This document shows, piece by piece, positions 8,984 through 17,596 of a DNA stretch of 64,000 bases; position 1 is the stretch's first letter, and each line of letters opens with the position of its first letter. The notes under the pieces are model-generated. The model was not told the origin of the DNA. It saw only the letters and a program-made list of their open reading frames with translations, and did not search any database. The position numbers were made by a program, and so were the translations under genes. Source of the DNA: an uncultured Bacteroidota bacterium (GTDB lineage Bacteria > Bacteroidota > Bacteroidia > Flavobacteriales > Flavobacteriaceae). Location: NCBI GenBank assembly GCA_902515395.1, contig CABXUL010000002.1, forward strand, positions 1-64,000. Reading direction: 5' to 3'.

Positions 8984-10429
8984 TTAATTATCTAAATAAA
9001 GAAATCCCGAGGTTTGTATTTTTTTACTATTATTCCATCCATAAAAAATAAAAGCATTCTTTATTTGATTTCCGAATCTATCTTTTATGAATTGAATATT
9101 ATTAAACCTCCATTCTGAACTGGTATTATTTGGTACAATTTTTTTATAAAAATTCCAATTTACTCCGTCCTCAGAAACCCATTCCTCTATTTGTCCCCCT
9201 CCATGTTTATCCATATAACCACCATTTAATTCATTAATTTTTGTCCAATTTTTTAAACCATTTTGATTCAAAAATTTTTGAGCATCATCAAATCGAGTTT
9301 TAATTACTCTATCACCTGTTATCAGATAAGCATGATATTTATTTTTTTTTAATATTATATCAGCATTATTCCACTGGTGATTTGAACTCCTGATGGGAGA
9401 TTTGGTCCACTTTTTGTTTAAAAACTTAACAAAGTAATATTGTAATTTGTTTATAGATTCTTCAGTAATTACATGTAGAAAAGCAGGATTTCCATTCTTA
9501 TCTTCTATGATTTGTGGTGGAATACCTGATCCCCTTCCCTCTGTATTCCATATTATACAATCTTTATTAGCAGTATGAAGATCAATTGGAAGTTTCAAAG
9601 ACTTTCCTAAGAAATTATATGCCCTTTGAGTCTGTAAATCAATTTTTAAATAATATAAATTATACTTGTAATCGTTTGTAACTATACTATTGTATCTTTC
9701 ATTGAAGTATCTTCCTGGATTATTTTCTTTATTGTCATCATATGATATAAATGCTATGTGCATGAACTTTTTATCATCACTAAGGATATAGGAATGGTAT
9801 GAAGACCATTCAAACATTCCACTGATATCTAAATCAGTAGTCGGTATATCAATTGTTGTCCAGTACTTTTCATTCTCTTTTTTCTGAGCGTATCTCCAAT
9901 TAGTTGTATGACCTCCATTTCTAAAGTATATAATATCTCCAAAGGCAGAAGTTGAAAATGAAGGGTAAGAAACTGGAGTTTCCAAAAAGGTCCCTTTTTC
10001 CCAATCCTTAATTGATTTTCCTATTGATAGTTTATTTTTTGAAATTAGGTGAATCCCCTGTGAATTGTGAGCACCATAAAAAACATTTATTTTCATTTTT
10101 TTATCTGCCCAGATAATAGGACAATAGTGATGATCTGAAGATGCACTACCTAAATTATAAGAATTTCCAAAAGTTTTAGTTTTCAAATTAAAACTGGTGA
10201 TGATCGGCATTGTCTTTGGCTTTTCATCTTCATTAACTTTATTTCCATTATAAACTATGTAAATTTCATTTCCCTCTTTTAAAGCCTGTGGTCTTTGTCT
10301 TCTATCATAAAGCATTTTTAAGTTTCCACCTTCTCCAAATGAATAAATAGAAAATTTTTTATCTAACTCTAATTGAGCATTTAATTGAGAAGTAATTAAA
10401 ATTATAATTGCTATGAATTTATTTATCAT
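8984..10429 (-). CDS. Secreted BNR_4-type beta-propeller protein, possible polysaccharide lyase
   Basis: A short Sec signal (residues 1-18, ending LNAQ) precedes about 460 residues rich in beta-strand propeller-like repeats. The segment SDHHYCPIIWADKK followed by NVFYGAHNSQ and later WRYAQ, WSSYHSY and HVITEES is typical of the BNR_4 family. That family includes seven-bladed propeller lyases related to ulvan lyases PL24/PL25. The conserved His pair in SDHHY and the Tyr-rich blades are compatible with a lyase, but I cannot confirm family membership by eye. It is convergent with the sulfatase at 7532 and lies in the same direction as the sulfatase and GH2 genes to its right. A beta-propeller sugar-binding protein is the alternative. 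Confidence 0.65.
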   Translation of the reverse strand: MINKFIAIIILITSQLNAQLELDKKFSIYSFGEGGNLKMLYDRRQRPQALKEGNEIYIVYNGNKVNEDEKPKTMPIITSFNLKTKTFGNSYNLGSASSDHHYCPIIWADKKMKINVFYGAHNSQGIHLISKNKLSIGKSIKDWEKGTFLETPVSYPSFSTSAFGDIIYFRNGGHTTNWRYAQKKENEKYWTTIDIPTTDLDISGMFEWSSYHSYILSDDKKFMHIAFISYDDNKENNPGRYFNERYNSIVTNDYKYNLYYLKIDLQTQRAYNFLGKSLKLPIDLHTANKDCIIWNTEGRGSGIPPQIIEDKNGNPAFLHVITEESINKLQYYFVKFLNKKWTKSPIRSSNHQWNNADIILKKNKYHAYLITGDRVIKTRFDDAQKFLNQNGLKNWTKINELNGGYMDKHGGGQIEEWVSEDGVNWNFYKKIVPNNTSSEWRFNNIQFIKDRFGNQIKNAFIFYGWNNSKKIQTSGFLYLDN

Positions 10430-10481
10430 ATAATGTTAGTTAATGGAGTCTTCAGTATAAGCGGTTTGAATTTTATTAATA

Positions 10482-12020
10482 TTACATTGAAATAAGTCCC
10501 TTTGCAGGTGGATAACTTTCTAATTTTTTTAAAAGTTTTTTTACAACAGCCTCATTTTCACCAGCAATATTCACTCTTTCTTTAGGATCTTTTTTATAGT
10601 CATACAATTCGTAAACTATATTTTCTCGATCTTTTAGATTAGTCCAACGTATCATTCTATACCTTTTATCTCTAATTGCTTCACCGAGGTTACCTTGTCT
10701 AATAAAAGAATGATATATGTGGTCTTTAACAGGATAATTGGGGTCATTAAGAAGTGGAGTTAAATTTTTTCCATCCAGATTATGAGTAGGGCTTTTTCTA
10801 TCAAGATTTGCCAAAGCAGTTAATGTAGGGTAAAGATCAACTGTTTCAACAGTTTGATCACAATAAGTATTTTCTTTTGTAACTCCTGGTGCTTTGATGA
10901 TTAGTGGGATTCTAGTTGCCTGTTCATAATTAGTATGTTTGGTCCATATACCATGATCACCCAAATGCCAACCGTGATCACCCCATAATACAATAATAGT
11001 ATTTTCATCAAGTTTGAGTCTTTTAATTTCTCGCATAAGCCGTCCCATCTGTGCATCCATGTAGCTGATGCTAGCAAAATATCCGTGAATTAGATTCCGT
11101 TTGAGTTCATCACTGTATGGATTGTCACTGTTGGGATCAATTGGTTTAAAATTATTAATCTCACCACCTTTTTTTACAGCAAATTTTGGAGCTCCCTCAG
11201 GAGGCAACTCGAACTCGGGCAATGGAATTTCATCTTTGTTGTATAGGTCCCAATATTTTTTTGGTGCGCTAAAAGGAAGGTGAGGTCTAACAAATCCAAC
11301 AGCCAAGAAAAAGGGTTGAGTTTGATTTTCGCTTAGTATTCTTAAACGATTTATTGCCTGTCTTGCAACTCTTCCATCGGCATAGGCATTATCCAAGACA
11401 TCTGGTGATTCCCATGCGGCACCCCTTGGAAGGGTTTTAATATCTATTTTTTCTTTAGCATACAAGTTGTAATTCTCGAATAATGCCTCCTCTCTAGTAA
11501 GTTCTCGATTATTACTCTCTGGAACAAGGTACTCTATAACTTTATCATCGTAATGTGGGACACTCCAAGATTCTGTATCATTTGTATTTCCGTGCCCCAC
11601 ATGGTAAACTTTTCCAATTGATTCAGTGTGATAGCCATTATTTTTGAAAATTTGAGGCAGCGTTTCCATTGCTGGGTATATTGTTCTAAAATTTACACCA
11701 AACCTGTATAATCCTGTAGATGTTGATCTTTTTCCCAGCATTAAGTTATATCTAGAGGCAACACAAACAGCCTGATTTGCATAAGCTAAGTTGAATCGTA
11801 TTCCTTCTCGTGCGAGTTGATCAATATTTGGACTCTTTGAAAAATCATCTCCATAAATACCTAAATTTGGCTTGAGGTCATCTACAAGAATCAAAATTAC
11901 ATTTGGTTTTTGGTGATTTGATTGTATGCTTTGACAAAAAAAAGGCCAAATACTAAAGCATATCAATGATATTACCAGAATTTTTTGAAAGTACTTAAAG
12001 TTAATAAGTGTATAAGCCAT
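10482..12020 (-). CDS. S1-family sulfatase, iduronate-2-sulfatase-like
   Basis: Metal Asp residues 47-48 lie in VILILVDDLKPNLG, and the formylglycine site is C86-V-A-S-R, the Ala variant of CxPxR. The segments GKVYHVGHG, FFLAVGFVRPHLPF and LWGDHGWHLGDHG are characteristic of iduronate-2-sulfatase-like S1 enzymes. The protein has 512 residues with an N-terminal hydrophobic segment (residues 13-29). A Cys at 29 could be lipidated, though the motif is weak. Its start overlaps the end of the upstream GH2 gene by 20 bp, implying translational coupling. It probably desulfates a uronate or other 2-O-sulfated residue exposed by its partner; substrate is inference. Confidence 0.93.
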   Translation of the reverse strand: MAYTLINFKYFQKILVISLICFSIWPFFCQSIQSNHQKPNVILILVDDLKPNLGIYGDDFSKSPNIDQLAREGIRFNLAYANQAVCVASRYNLMLGKRSTSTGLYRFGVNFRTIYPAMETLPQIFKNNGYHTESIGKVYHVGHGNTNDTESWSVPHYDDKVIEYLVPESNNRELTREEALFENYNLYAKEKIDIKTLPRGAAWESPDVLDNAYADGRVARQAINRLRILSENQTQPFFLAVGFVRPHLPFSAPKKYWDLYNKDEIPLPEFELPPEGAPKFAVKKGGEINNFKPIDPNSDNPYSDELKRNLIHGYFASISYMDAQMGRLMREIKRLKLDENTIIVLWGDHGWHLGDHGIWTKHTNYEQATRIPLIIKAPGVTKENTYCDQTVETVDLYPTLTALANLDRKSPTHNLDGKNLTPLLNDPNYPVKDHIYHSFIRQGNLGEAIRDKRYRMIRWTNLKDRENIVYELYDYKKDPKERVNIAGENEAVVKKLLKKLESYPPAKGLISM

Positions 12021-14274
12021 AATCTAATTGACCATCTTCAGTCGGGTTATCAATTTGAAACGAAATATTATTGATTCCTTTATTTAAGGTGTAAAGGTAA
12101 TCACTCAGATTAATGTCATCGTAGTGTCTTTTAGTACGTAAATATTTATCTAGCACCTTTTGACCATTAATATAAATAGTTACATCACCGTTACCATAAA
12201 ACTTTAATGATAAATGCTTTGGGATTCTTTCTAGCCTGAATTCTTTAAATGAAAATGCAGCTTTACCAATTTTTAAAGGAACTGGAAATTCCTTTAATTT
12301 TAATTGTTTAAATTTTTTGGGTTTTAACTCCCAATTTAATGGTAGCGCTTGATAAGTAATTTTCTTACTCATTTTATTTATCTCAGAATCTTGAAATATA
12401 AACTCAGCCTTTTGATAGTCATTAAATAATTTATCGTGTATTGTTTTTGTTGCCTTAACAGGTAATTTAATTACTTTTCTATCATAAGTCAAAATTCCGT
12501 TTACCTCAATTTCTACGTCTGAGGTTTGTGTATATATTGCTGCAGCTAAACCCCTGGCTCTCTCACCATGAAGGTTATAAACAACTTCATTATAATCTTT
12601 TATATAGCTTTCTAAAGTTTCTGAAACCCTATAACCCCAGTTTTTTTTTGACTGATTCCACATGTGGTTCTCAACAGGTAAGCCGTAACCTCCAAATTCT
12701 CCCAATACAACAGCTCTTCCTTCATTTTGAGACGGAGGCTCCATCCCCGGGCCAGGATATTGATGAAGATCTATGAAATGTCCTACCCCTCTGTCTTGCC
12801 AGCCACTTATTCCATTAACCAATCTAGTTGGGTCATATTTCATGGTCCATTTGGTTATTTCTCTACTTTGAAACTGCCCCATACCCTCATTAAAGGGGAC
12901 CCAAACAACTACACTAGAGAAAAACTTTAAATGATCAATAATATTTTTCCACTCCTCTTTAAAAAGTTTTGCTGTCTTACTTGGTCTATCCCAATCATAT
13001 TTATCTCCAGGTCTAACATGCTGATCAGGATGGTGATTATGTAAAAATCCAGAGGGCATATCTTGCCATAATAAAAACCCTAATTTATCTGCCTCATAGT
13101 AAAAGATAGCTGGTTCTACTTTTAGATGTTTTCGAATTGTATTAAAGCCTAAATCCTTCAAAACTTTCATATCATAAACCATTGCTTCTTTAGAAGGGGG
13201 AGTTAAAAGTCCATCAGGCCACCATCCTTGATCTAAAGTTCCAAAGTGAAAGAGTTCTTGATTATTTAAAAATAGTTTTGTAAACCCATTTTTATCTTTA
13301 CCTAAAGCTATTTTTCTCATAGCAAAGTATGAGCTTATTTTATCTATTGATACACCATTTCTTGTAACATTTACCTCTACATCATATAAATGAGGTTGAT
13401 TAGGTGACCATAATTTTGGATTTGGGATTTCAATATTTAGGTGCTGATTTGAATCTAAAATTTGATTTACAATCGGAGCCCCACCTTGAGATATTTTAAT
13501 TGAAAATTTTTCATCTCCGTTAGCATTTTTTAGGTCTAAGTCAATATTAATTTTCTTTTGATCTATATCAGAGTTTATATTAATTTGTTTGATGTAAGTT
13601 TTTTCTACTGCTTCAAGCCAAACTGTCTGCCAGATTCCAGAAACAGCAGAGTACCAAATACCCCTTGGTCTAAGAGTCTGCTTTCCTCTAGGCTGAGTGC
13701 CAGTATCTGTCGGATCCCAAACTGAGAGTTCTAATTCTTGTAATTTTATTTCACCATTTAAAAATTGTGTAATGTTGTACGAGAAAGGATCGTTTCCTCC
13801 AATATGAGTCCCTACCTCTTGTCCATTAATATAAAGTGTTGATTTATAATCAACAGCTCCAAAATTCAGTATTACTTCTTTGTCTTTCCATTCCGAAACA
13901 TCAAACCTAGTTCTATACCATAATATCTCCACAGGTAGCAGTTCTTTTCCAACTCCTGAAAGACTTGATTCAATAGCAAATGGTACTAAAATTTTATCTT
14001 TGTACTTTATTGGTGAAACTCTTTCTCTTGGCATTCTATGCAAAATGGTGTAATCCCATAAACCATTTAGATTTTTCCAGTTCGACCTAACCATTTGTGG
14101 ACGAGGGTAATCAGACCAAACATTATCGGGTGTGATTTTGGATGCCCACTCAGTTTTGATCTTGTCACCAACTGGCGACCATAACTCATCTTTATTTGAA
14201 TTATTTACTATTAAATTTTGAGCAGAAATAAATGATACAGATAAAGCAAATATTGAGAGAATTGATTTTTTCAT
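12001..14274 (-). CDS. GH2-family glycoside hydrolase with extra C-terminal beta domain
   Basis: After a Sec signal (KKSILSIFALSVSFISAQ), the protein shows the GH2 order: an N-terminal jelly-roll (LNGLWDYTI, LVPFAIESSLSG, WYRTRF), an immunoglobulin-like domain, and a TIM barrel. The acid/base is Glu463 in VPFNEGMG and the nucleophile is Glu526 in VLGEFGG. The last 100 or so residues form another jelly-roll-like region (GDVTIYINGQKVLDKY), probably carbohydrate binding. Length is 757 residues. GH2 includes beta-galactosidases, beta-glucuronidases, mannosidases and arabinosidases; the specificity here is not clear. It is the first gene of a minus-strand operon with the sulfatase and the BNR_4 gene, and is divergent from the sulfatase at 14360. 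Confidence 0.92.
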   Translation of the reverse strand: MKKSILSIFALSVSFISAQNLIVNNSNKDELWSPVGDKIKTEWASKITPDNVWSDYPRPQMVRSNWKNLNGLWDYTILHRMPRERVSPIKYKDKILVPFAIESSLSGVGKELLPVEILWYRTRFDVSEWKDKEVILNFGAVDYKSTLYINGQEVGTHIGGNDPFSYNITQFLNGEIKLQELELSVWDPTDTGTQPRGKQTLRPRGIWYSAVSGIWQTVWLEAVEKTYIKQININSDIDQKKINIDLDLKNANGDEKFSIKISQGGAPIVNQILDSNQHLNIEIPNPKLWSPNQPHLYDVEVNVTRNGVSIDKISSYFAMRKIALGKDKNGFTKLFLNNQELFHFGTLDQGWWPDGLLTPPSKEAMVYDMKVLKDLGFNTIRKHLKVEPAIFYYEADKLGFLLWQDMPSGFLHNHHPDQHVRPGDKYDWDRPSKTAKLFKEEWKNIIDHLKFFSSVVVWVPFNEGMGQFQSREITKWTMKYDPTRLVNGISGWQDRGVGHFIDLHQYPGPGMEPPSQNEGRAVVLGEFGGYGLPVENHMWNQSKKNWGYRVSETLESYIKDYNEVVYNLHGERARGLAAAIYTQTSDVEIEVNGILTYDRKVIKLPVKATKTIHDKLFNDYQKAEFIFQDSEINKMSKKITYQALPLNWELKPKKFKQLKLKEFPVPLKIGKAAFSFKEFRLERIPKHLSLKFYGNGDVTIYINGQKVLDKYLRTKRHYDDINLSDYLYTLNKGINNISFQIDNPTEDGQLDYGLYTY

Positions 14275-14285
14275 TGTTTAAATTT

Positions 14286-14306
14286 AATTGATCATTTAAA
14301 TCAATT
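14286..14306. promoter_or_regulatory. Inverted repeat in divergent promoter region
   Basis: AATTGAT (14286-14292) and ATCAATT (14300-14306) are perfect inverted arms around a 7-base centre. They sit in the 85 bp between the GH2 gene (minus) and a sulfatase gene (plus). The motif TTGTTTAAATT also occurs on both sides of it. The position suits a repressor or activator site controlling both directions. In DNA this AT-rich such symmetry can arise by chance. Confidence 0.3.
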
Positions 14307-14359
14307 GTTTAAATTATTGAAATGTATTTATATATTGTAAATCTAAACTAATTTATAAA

Positions 14360-15832
14360 ATGAGATTAATATTTACTTTTTCAATTGTTCTATTATTTTG
14401 TTCATGTGGATTGAAATCGAATAATTCATTAAAACAAAAATTACCAAATATTTTAATTTTTGTAGGGGATGATATGAACTGGAATGATTGCGAACCCTAT
14501 GGAAGTGAAGTGGTTAAAACACCAAACATACAGAAACTAGCCAATGAAGGAATGAGTTTTGACAATATGTTTACCTCCACGGCAATGTGTGCTCCTACTC
14601 GTCAGCAACTAATGACAGGACTTTATCCGGTTAGAAGTGGTGCTTTTCCAAATCACTCTGTGGTGTATGATGGAGTAAAGAGTTTTGCTCATCATTTTGG
14701 AGAACTTGGTTATGAAGTTGCACTGATAGGTAAAAAACATTATGGTCCTGCTGATTCTTTTCCGATTAATTACATTGGAGGTGTTCAACATGACACTGGA
14801 TTTGGCGGCAAAGACATTGAACTTAGTAAAATTAAACCTGTTGTAAATGGCGACAAGCCATTTTTTTTAATAATCGCTCAAAATCAACCCCATTCACCTT
14901 GGAATAAAGGTGATTCAAGTCAGTATAAGCCTGATAACCTTGAAATTCCTGAATATATGGTTGATACACCCCTTACTCGGAAAGACCTTAGTAATTATTA
15001 TGCGGAAATAACCTATATGGATAGTCTTTTAGGGAAAACATTAAATTTTATTGATGAGGCAAATAAGACAAATAATACAATATCAATTTTCACAAGTGAA
15101 CAAGGTTATTCCTTTCCTTTTGGGAAATGGACTTGTTATGATCTGGGCCTAAAAACAGCTTTTATTGCTAAGTGGCCTGGGAATATCCAACCTAATACCA
15201 GAAATAATGCTACCACCCAATATGTTGATATAGTCCCTACCCTTTTGGAAGCAATTGGTAAAGATCCAAGTAAAATTGATGTTGGAATATCAGACCAAGT
15301 TGGTAATAGTGGTTTTGATGGAAAAAGTTTTTTTAAAGTATTAAAAGGTGAAACAGAAACTCATAGAGAATTTACTTTTGGTGTTCATACAACAAGGGGA
15401 GTAATAAATGGTTCTGAGTCTTATCCAATAAGATCAATTAGATCAAACCGATATAAGTACATTCAAAATTTAAGTCATGAAGAACTATTCTACAATGTTG
15501 TTACGGCAAAAGATAAGGGAAGACCAGGGTATTTGCTCTATGAATCCTGGCTAGAAAATGCAAAAAATCAAGAGGAATTAAGTTGGGTTAAACACTATAA
15601 AAAGCGTCCTTCTGAGGAATTTTATGATTTGAAAAGTGATCCTTATGAAAAAAATAATCTCGCACAAGATCCTAAATATTTTGATATAAAAGAAAATCTT
15701 AAAACTCAGCTAAAATCATGGATGAGTCAACAAGGTGACTTAGGGGTTGATACTGAAATGAAAGCGATAACTCGTCAACATAGAAAAGGAAAATGGCTTT
15801 CATATAAGGAGAAAATTAAATCAAAAAACTAA
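14360..15832 (+). CDS. S1-family sulfatase, heparan N-sulfatase-like, lipoprotein
   Basis: A lipoprotein signal ends in FCSC (Cys14 or Cys16). Metal Asp residues 37-38 lie in FVGDDMNW and the formylglycine site is C77-A-P-T-R. The second metal site reads FTSEQGYSFPFGKWTCYD, with Glu and Gln where many relatives have Asp and His/Asn. This SEQG...GKW pattern is typical of a sulfamidase-like S1 branch, so the enzyme is likely active. The gene has 490 residues and runs divergently from the GH2 operon. It is followed at 208 bp by a second sulfatase on the same strand, with a possible terminator between. Confidence 0.93.
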   Translation: MRLIFTFSIVLLFCSCGLKSNNSLKQKLPNILIFVGDDMNWNDCEPYGSEVVKTPNIQKLANEGMSFDNMFTSTAMCAPTRQQLMTGLYPVRSGAFPNHSVVYDGVKSFAHHFGELGYEVALIGKKHYGPADSFPINYIGGVQHDTGFGGKDIELSKIKPVVNGDKPFFLIIAQNQPHSPWNKGDSSQYKPDNLEIPEYMVDTPLTRKDLSNYYAEITYMDSLLGKTLNFIDEANKTNNTISIFTSEQGYSFPFGKWTCYDLGLKTAFIAKWPGNIQPNTRNNATTQYVDIVPTLLEAIGKDPSKIDVGISDQVGNSGFDGKSFFKVLKGETETHREFTFGVHTTRGVINGSESYPIRSIRSNRYKYIQNLSHEELFYNVVTAKDKGRPGYLLYESWLENAKNQEELSWVKHYKKRPSEEFYDLKSDPYEKNNLAQDPKYFDIKENLKTQLKSWMSQQGDLGVDTEMKAITRQHRKGKWLSYKEKIKSKN

Positions 15833-15985
15833 AAGCGTATTTTAAAATATTTATAATTTTATTGATCTGAATAACTGGAATAATATTGCCTCAAAAAAAT
15901 AAAATAAGAACATAATTAATTATTTAAAAAAGTTTATATTAAAGTTAATAGTGATCAGTTCAGATACTCAAGTATAAAAAGTTTG

Positions 15986-16010
15986 AAGAACAACTGTCAA
16001 GTTCTTTTTT
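15986..16010 (+). terminator. Possible rho-independent terminator
   Basis: AAGAAC (15986-15991) pairs with GTTCTT (16001-16006) across a 9-base loop and is followed by a T run to 16010. It lies about 150 bases after one sulfatase stop and 30 bases before the next start on the same strand. The stem is short and AT-rich, so this is a weak call. Confidence 0.4.
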
Positions 16011-16040
16011 AAATTTTAAAAACCAGAAAAACTAAGTGAA

Positions 16041-17573
16041 TTGAATATAAATTATAGTTTAAAGTTGTTAATATTATTGTTTTTAATTGGATGTAAAAAT
16101 TCTAATAAAAAGAATGAAAGGCCAAATATTTTATTTATTGCCATTGATGACATGAATGATTGGATTGGCCCACTAGGGGGAAATTCAATGTCAAAAACAC
16201 CCTACTTGGATAAACTCGCAAAAAAATCTGTAGTTTTTTCTAATGCACATTGCACTTCGCCAGCTTGCTCTCCCTCACGTTTATCAGTTATGACAGGTAT
16301 CTTACCTCATAAATCAAAAGTACTGGATAATCAATGGTATGATGGGCCAAAGTGGAGAGAGGTGCCTTCTTTAAGAAGTATTGAAACAATTGATCAGTTT
16401 TTTAAAAATAGAGGGTATAAAACATTAGGTGGTGGAAAAATATATCACTCATTAGCTCCTCCATGGACTTTAATGAATCAAGCTGATCCCAATGGATGGG
16501 ATTTTTATTATCCAAACATTAATGCGCCTATTCCTTATCAAATAAGGGGAAAAAAAGAAATAATCGATCCTGATTCATTCAAAGGAAAAAGACACAAGTA
16601 TTTTACATGGGGACCCCTTGAAGTTAATGACAAAAAAATGTCTGATTATCATGTGGTTGATTGGGTAATCTCCGAGTTAGAAAAAGAACATGATAAGCCA
16701 CTATTTCTTGCATGTGGTCTATTTCGTCCTCATATGCCTTGGGAAGTTCCAAAAAAATACTTCAAAATGTTTCCGCTAGATAGTATTAAGCCATTAAATA
16801 TTAAAGAAAATGATCTTGAAGATGCTTATGATCATGGAAGAAGAAAATGGCACAAGTTCGTCCAAGATAATAAACAATGGAAAAAAGTAATTCAAGCGTA
16901 TCTAGCTTCAATTGCCTTTGCTGACAATCAAATTGGTAGGGTTTTGAAAAGTCTTGAAAATTCTAAATACAACAAAAATACAATAATCATTTTATGGTCT
17001 GATCATGGGATGCATATTGGTGAAAAAGAAAACTGGGAAAAATTCACTCTTTGGGAAGAATCGACAAGGGTACCTCTCTTAATTAATTTTCCAAATATGA
17101 ATCAAAAAGGAATTCAATGTAATGAACCAGTATCACTTATTGATATATATCCAACCTTATCAGAGCTTGCAGGGTTTAATCCTCCTAAACATTGTGATGG
17201 TGAAAGCCTAATGCCTCAGCTGAAGAATGTTTATATTCAACGAAAAGAACCTTCCTTAACAAGTTTTAAATTTAGTTCAGGTGAAATAGGGCATACCTTA
17301 AGAAGTAAAAATTTCAGATATATTTATTATTTGTCAAGTAATTTTGAGGAACTTTATAATCATAAAATTGATCCGAACGAATTTGAAAATTTAGCCTATC
17401 AACCAAAATATAAGGAGAAAACAAAGGAATTTAGAAAACAACTATTTGAGAGGCTTGGATTAAATAATAGTTTAAATAAAAATATTTTTCCCCCAGAAGA
17501 ATACACTATTTATGATGGTAAGATAAAAAAAAACGGATTCAAAACTATTTGGAAAATAAAAAATGATCCTTAA
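16041..17573 (+). CDS. S1-family sulfatase, iduronate-2-sulfatase-like, lipoprotein
   Basis: I accept a TTG start at 16041 because the lipoprotein signal begins immediately (NYSLKLLILLFLIGC, Cys18) and the first in-frame ATG is already inside the catalytic domain. Metal Asp residues 36-37 lie in FIAIDDMNDW and the formylglycine site is C76-S-P-S-R. GGGKIYHS, FLACGLFRPHMPW and LWSDHGMHIGEKENW match the iduronate-2-sulfatase-like S1 group. It shares this type with the sulfatases at 10482 and 26052. Length is 510 residues. It ends 23 bp from the convergent GH43-like gene. Confidence 0.92.
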   Translation: MNINYSLKLLILLFLIGCKNSNKKNERPNILFIAIDDMNDWIGPLGGNSMSKTPYLDKLAKKSVVFSNAHCTSPACSPSRLSVMTGILPHKSKVLDNQWYDGPKWREVPSLRSIETIDQFFKNRGYKTLGGGKIYHSLAPPWTLMNQADPNGWDFYYPNINAPIPYQIRGKKEIIDPDSFKGKRHKYFTWGPLEVNDKKMSDYHVVDWVISELEKEHDKPLFLACGLFRPHMPWEVPKKYFKMFPLDSIKPLNIKENDLEDAYDHGRRKWHKFVQDNKQWKKVIQAYLASIAFADNQIGRVLKSLENSKYNKNTIIILWSDHGMHIGEKENWEKFTLWEESTRVPLLINFPNMNQKGIQCNEPVSLIDIYPTLSELAGFNPPKHCDGESLMPQLKNVYIQRKEPSLTSFKFSSGEIGHTLRSKNFRYIYYLSSNFEELYNHKIDPNEFENLAYQPKYKEKTKEFRKQLFERLGLNNSLNKNIFPPEEYTIYDGKIKKNGFKTIWKIKNDP

Positions 17574-17596
17574 TCTGTACTAAACCTTATTATAAA

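Noticed and set aside
8971-8986. 16-base palindrome TAATTTTTAAAAATTA between convergent genes
   Set aside because: It has no loop, no GC pairs and overlaps the BNR_4 stop, so a terminator call cannot be supported.
14360-15832. Inactivated sulfatase because the second metal motif reads SEQG rather than SDHG/SDNG
   Set aside because: SEQG followed by GKW is a familiar pattern in the sulfamidase-like S1 branch and all other motifs are intact.
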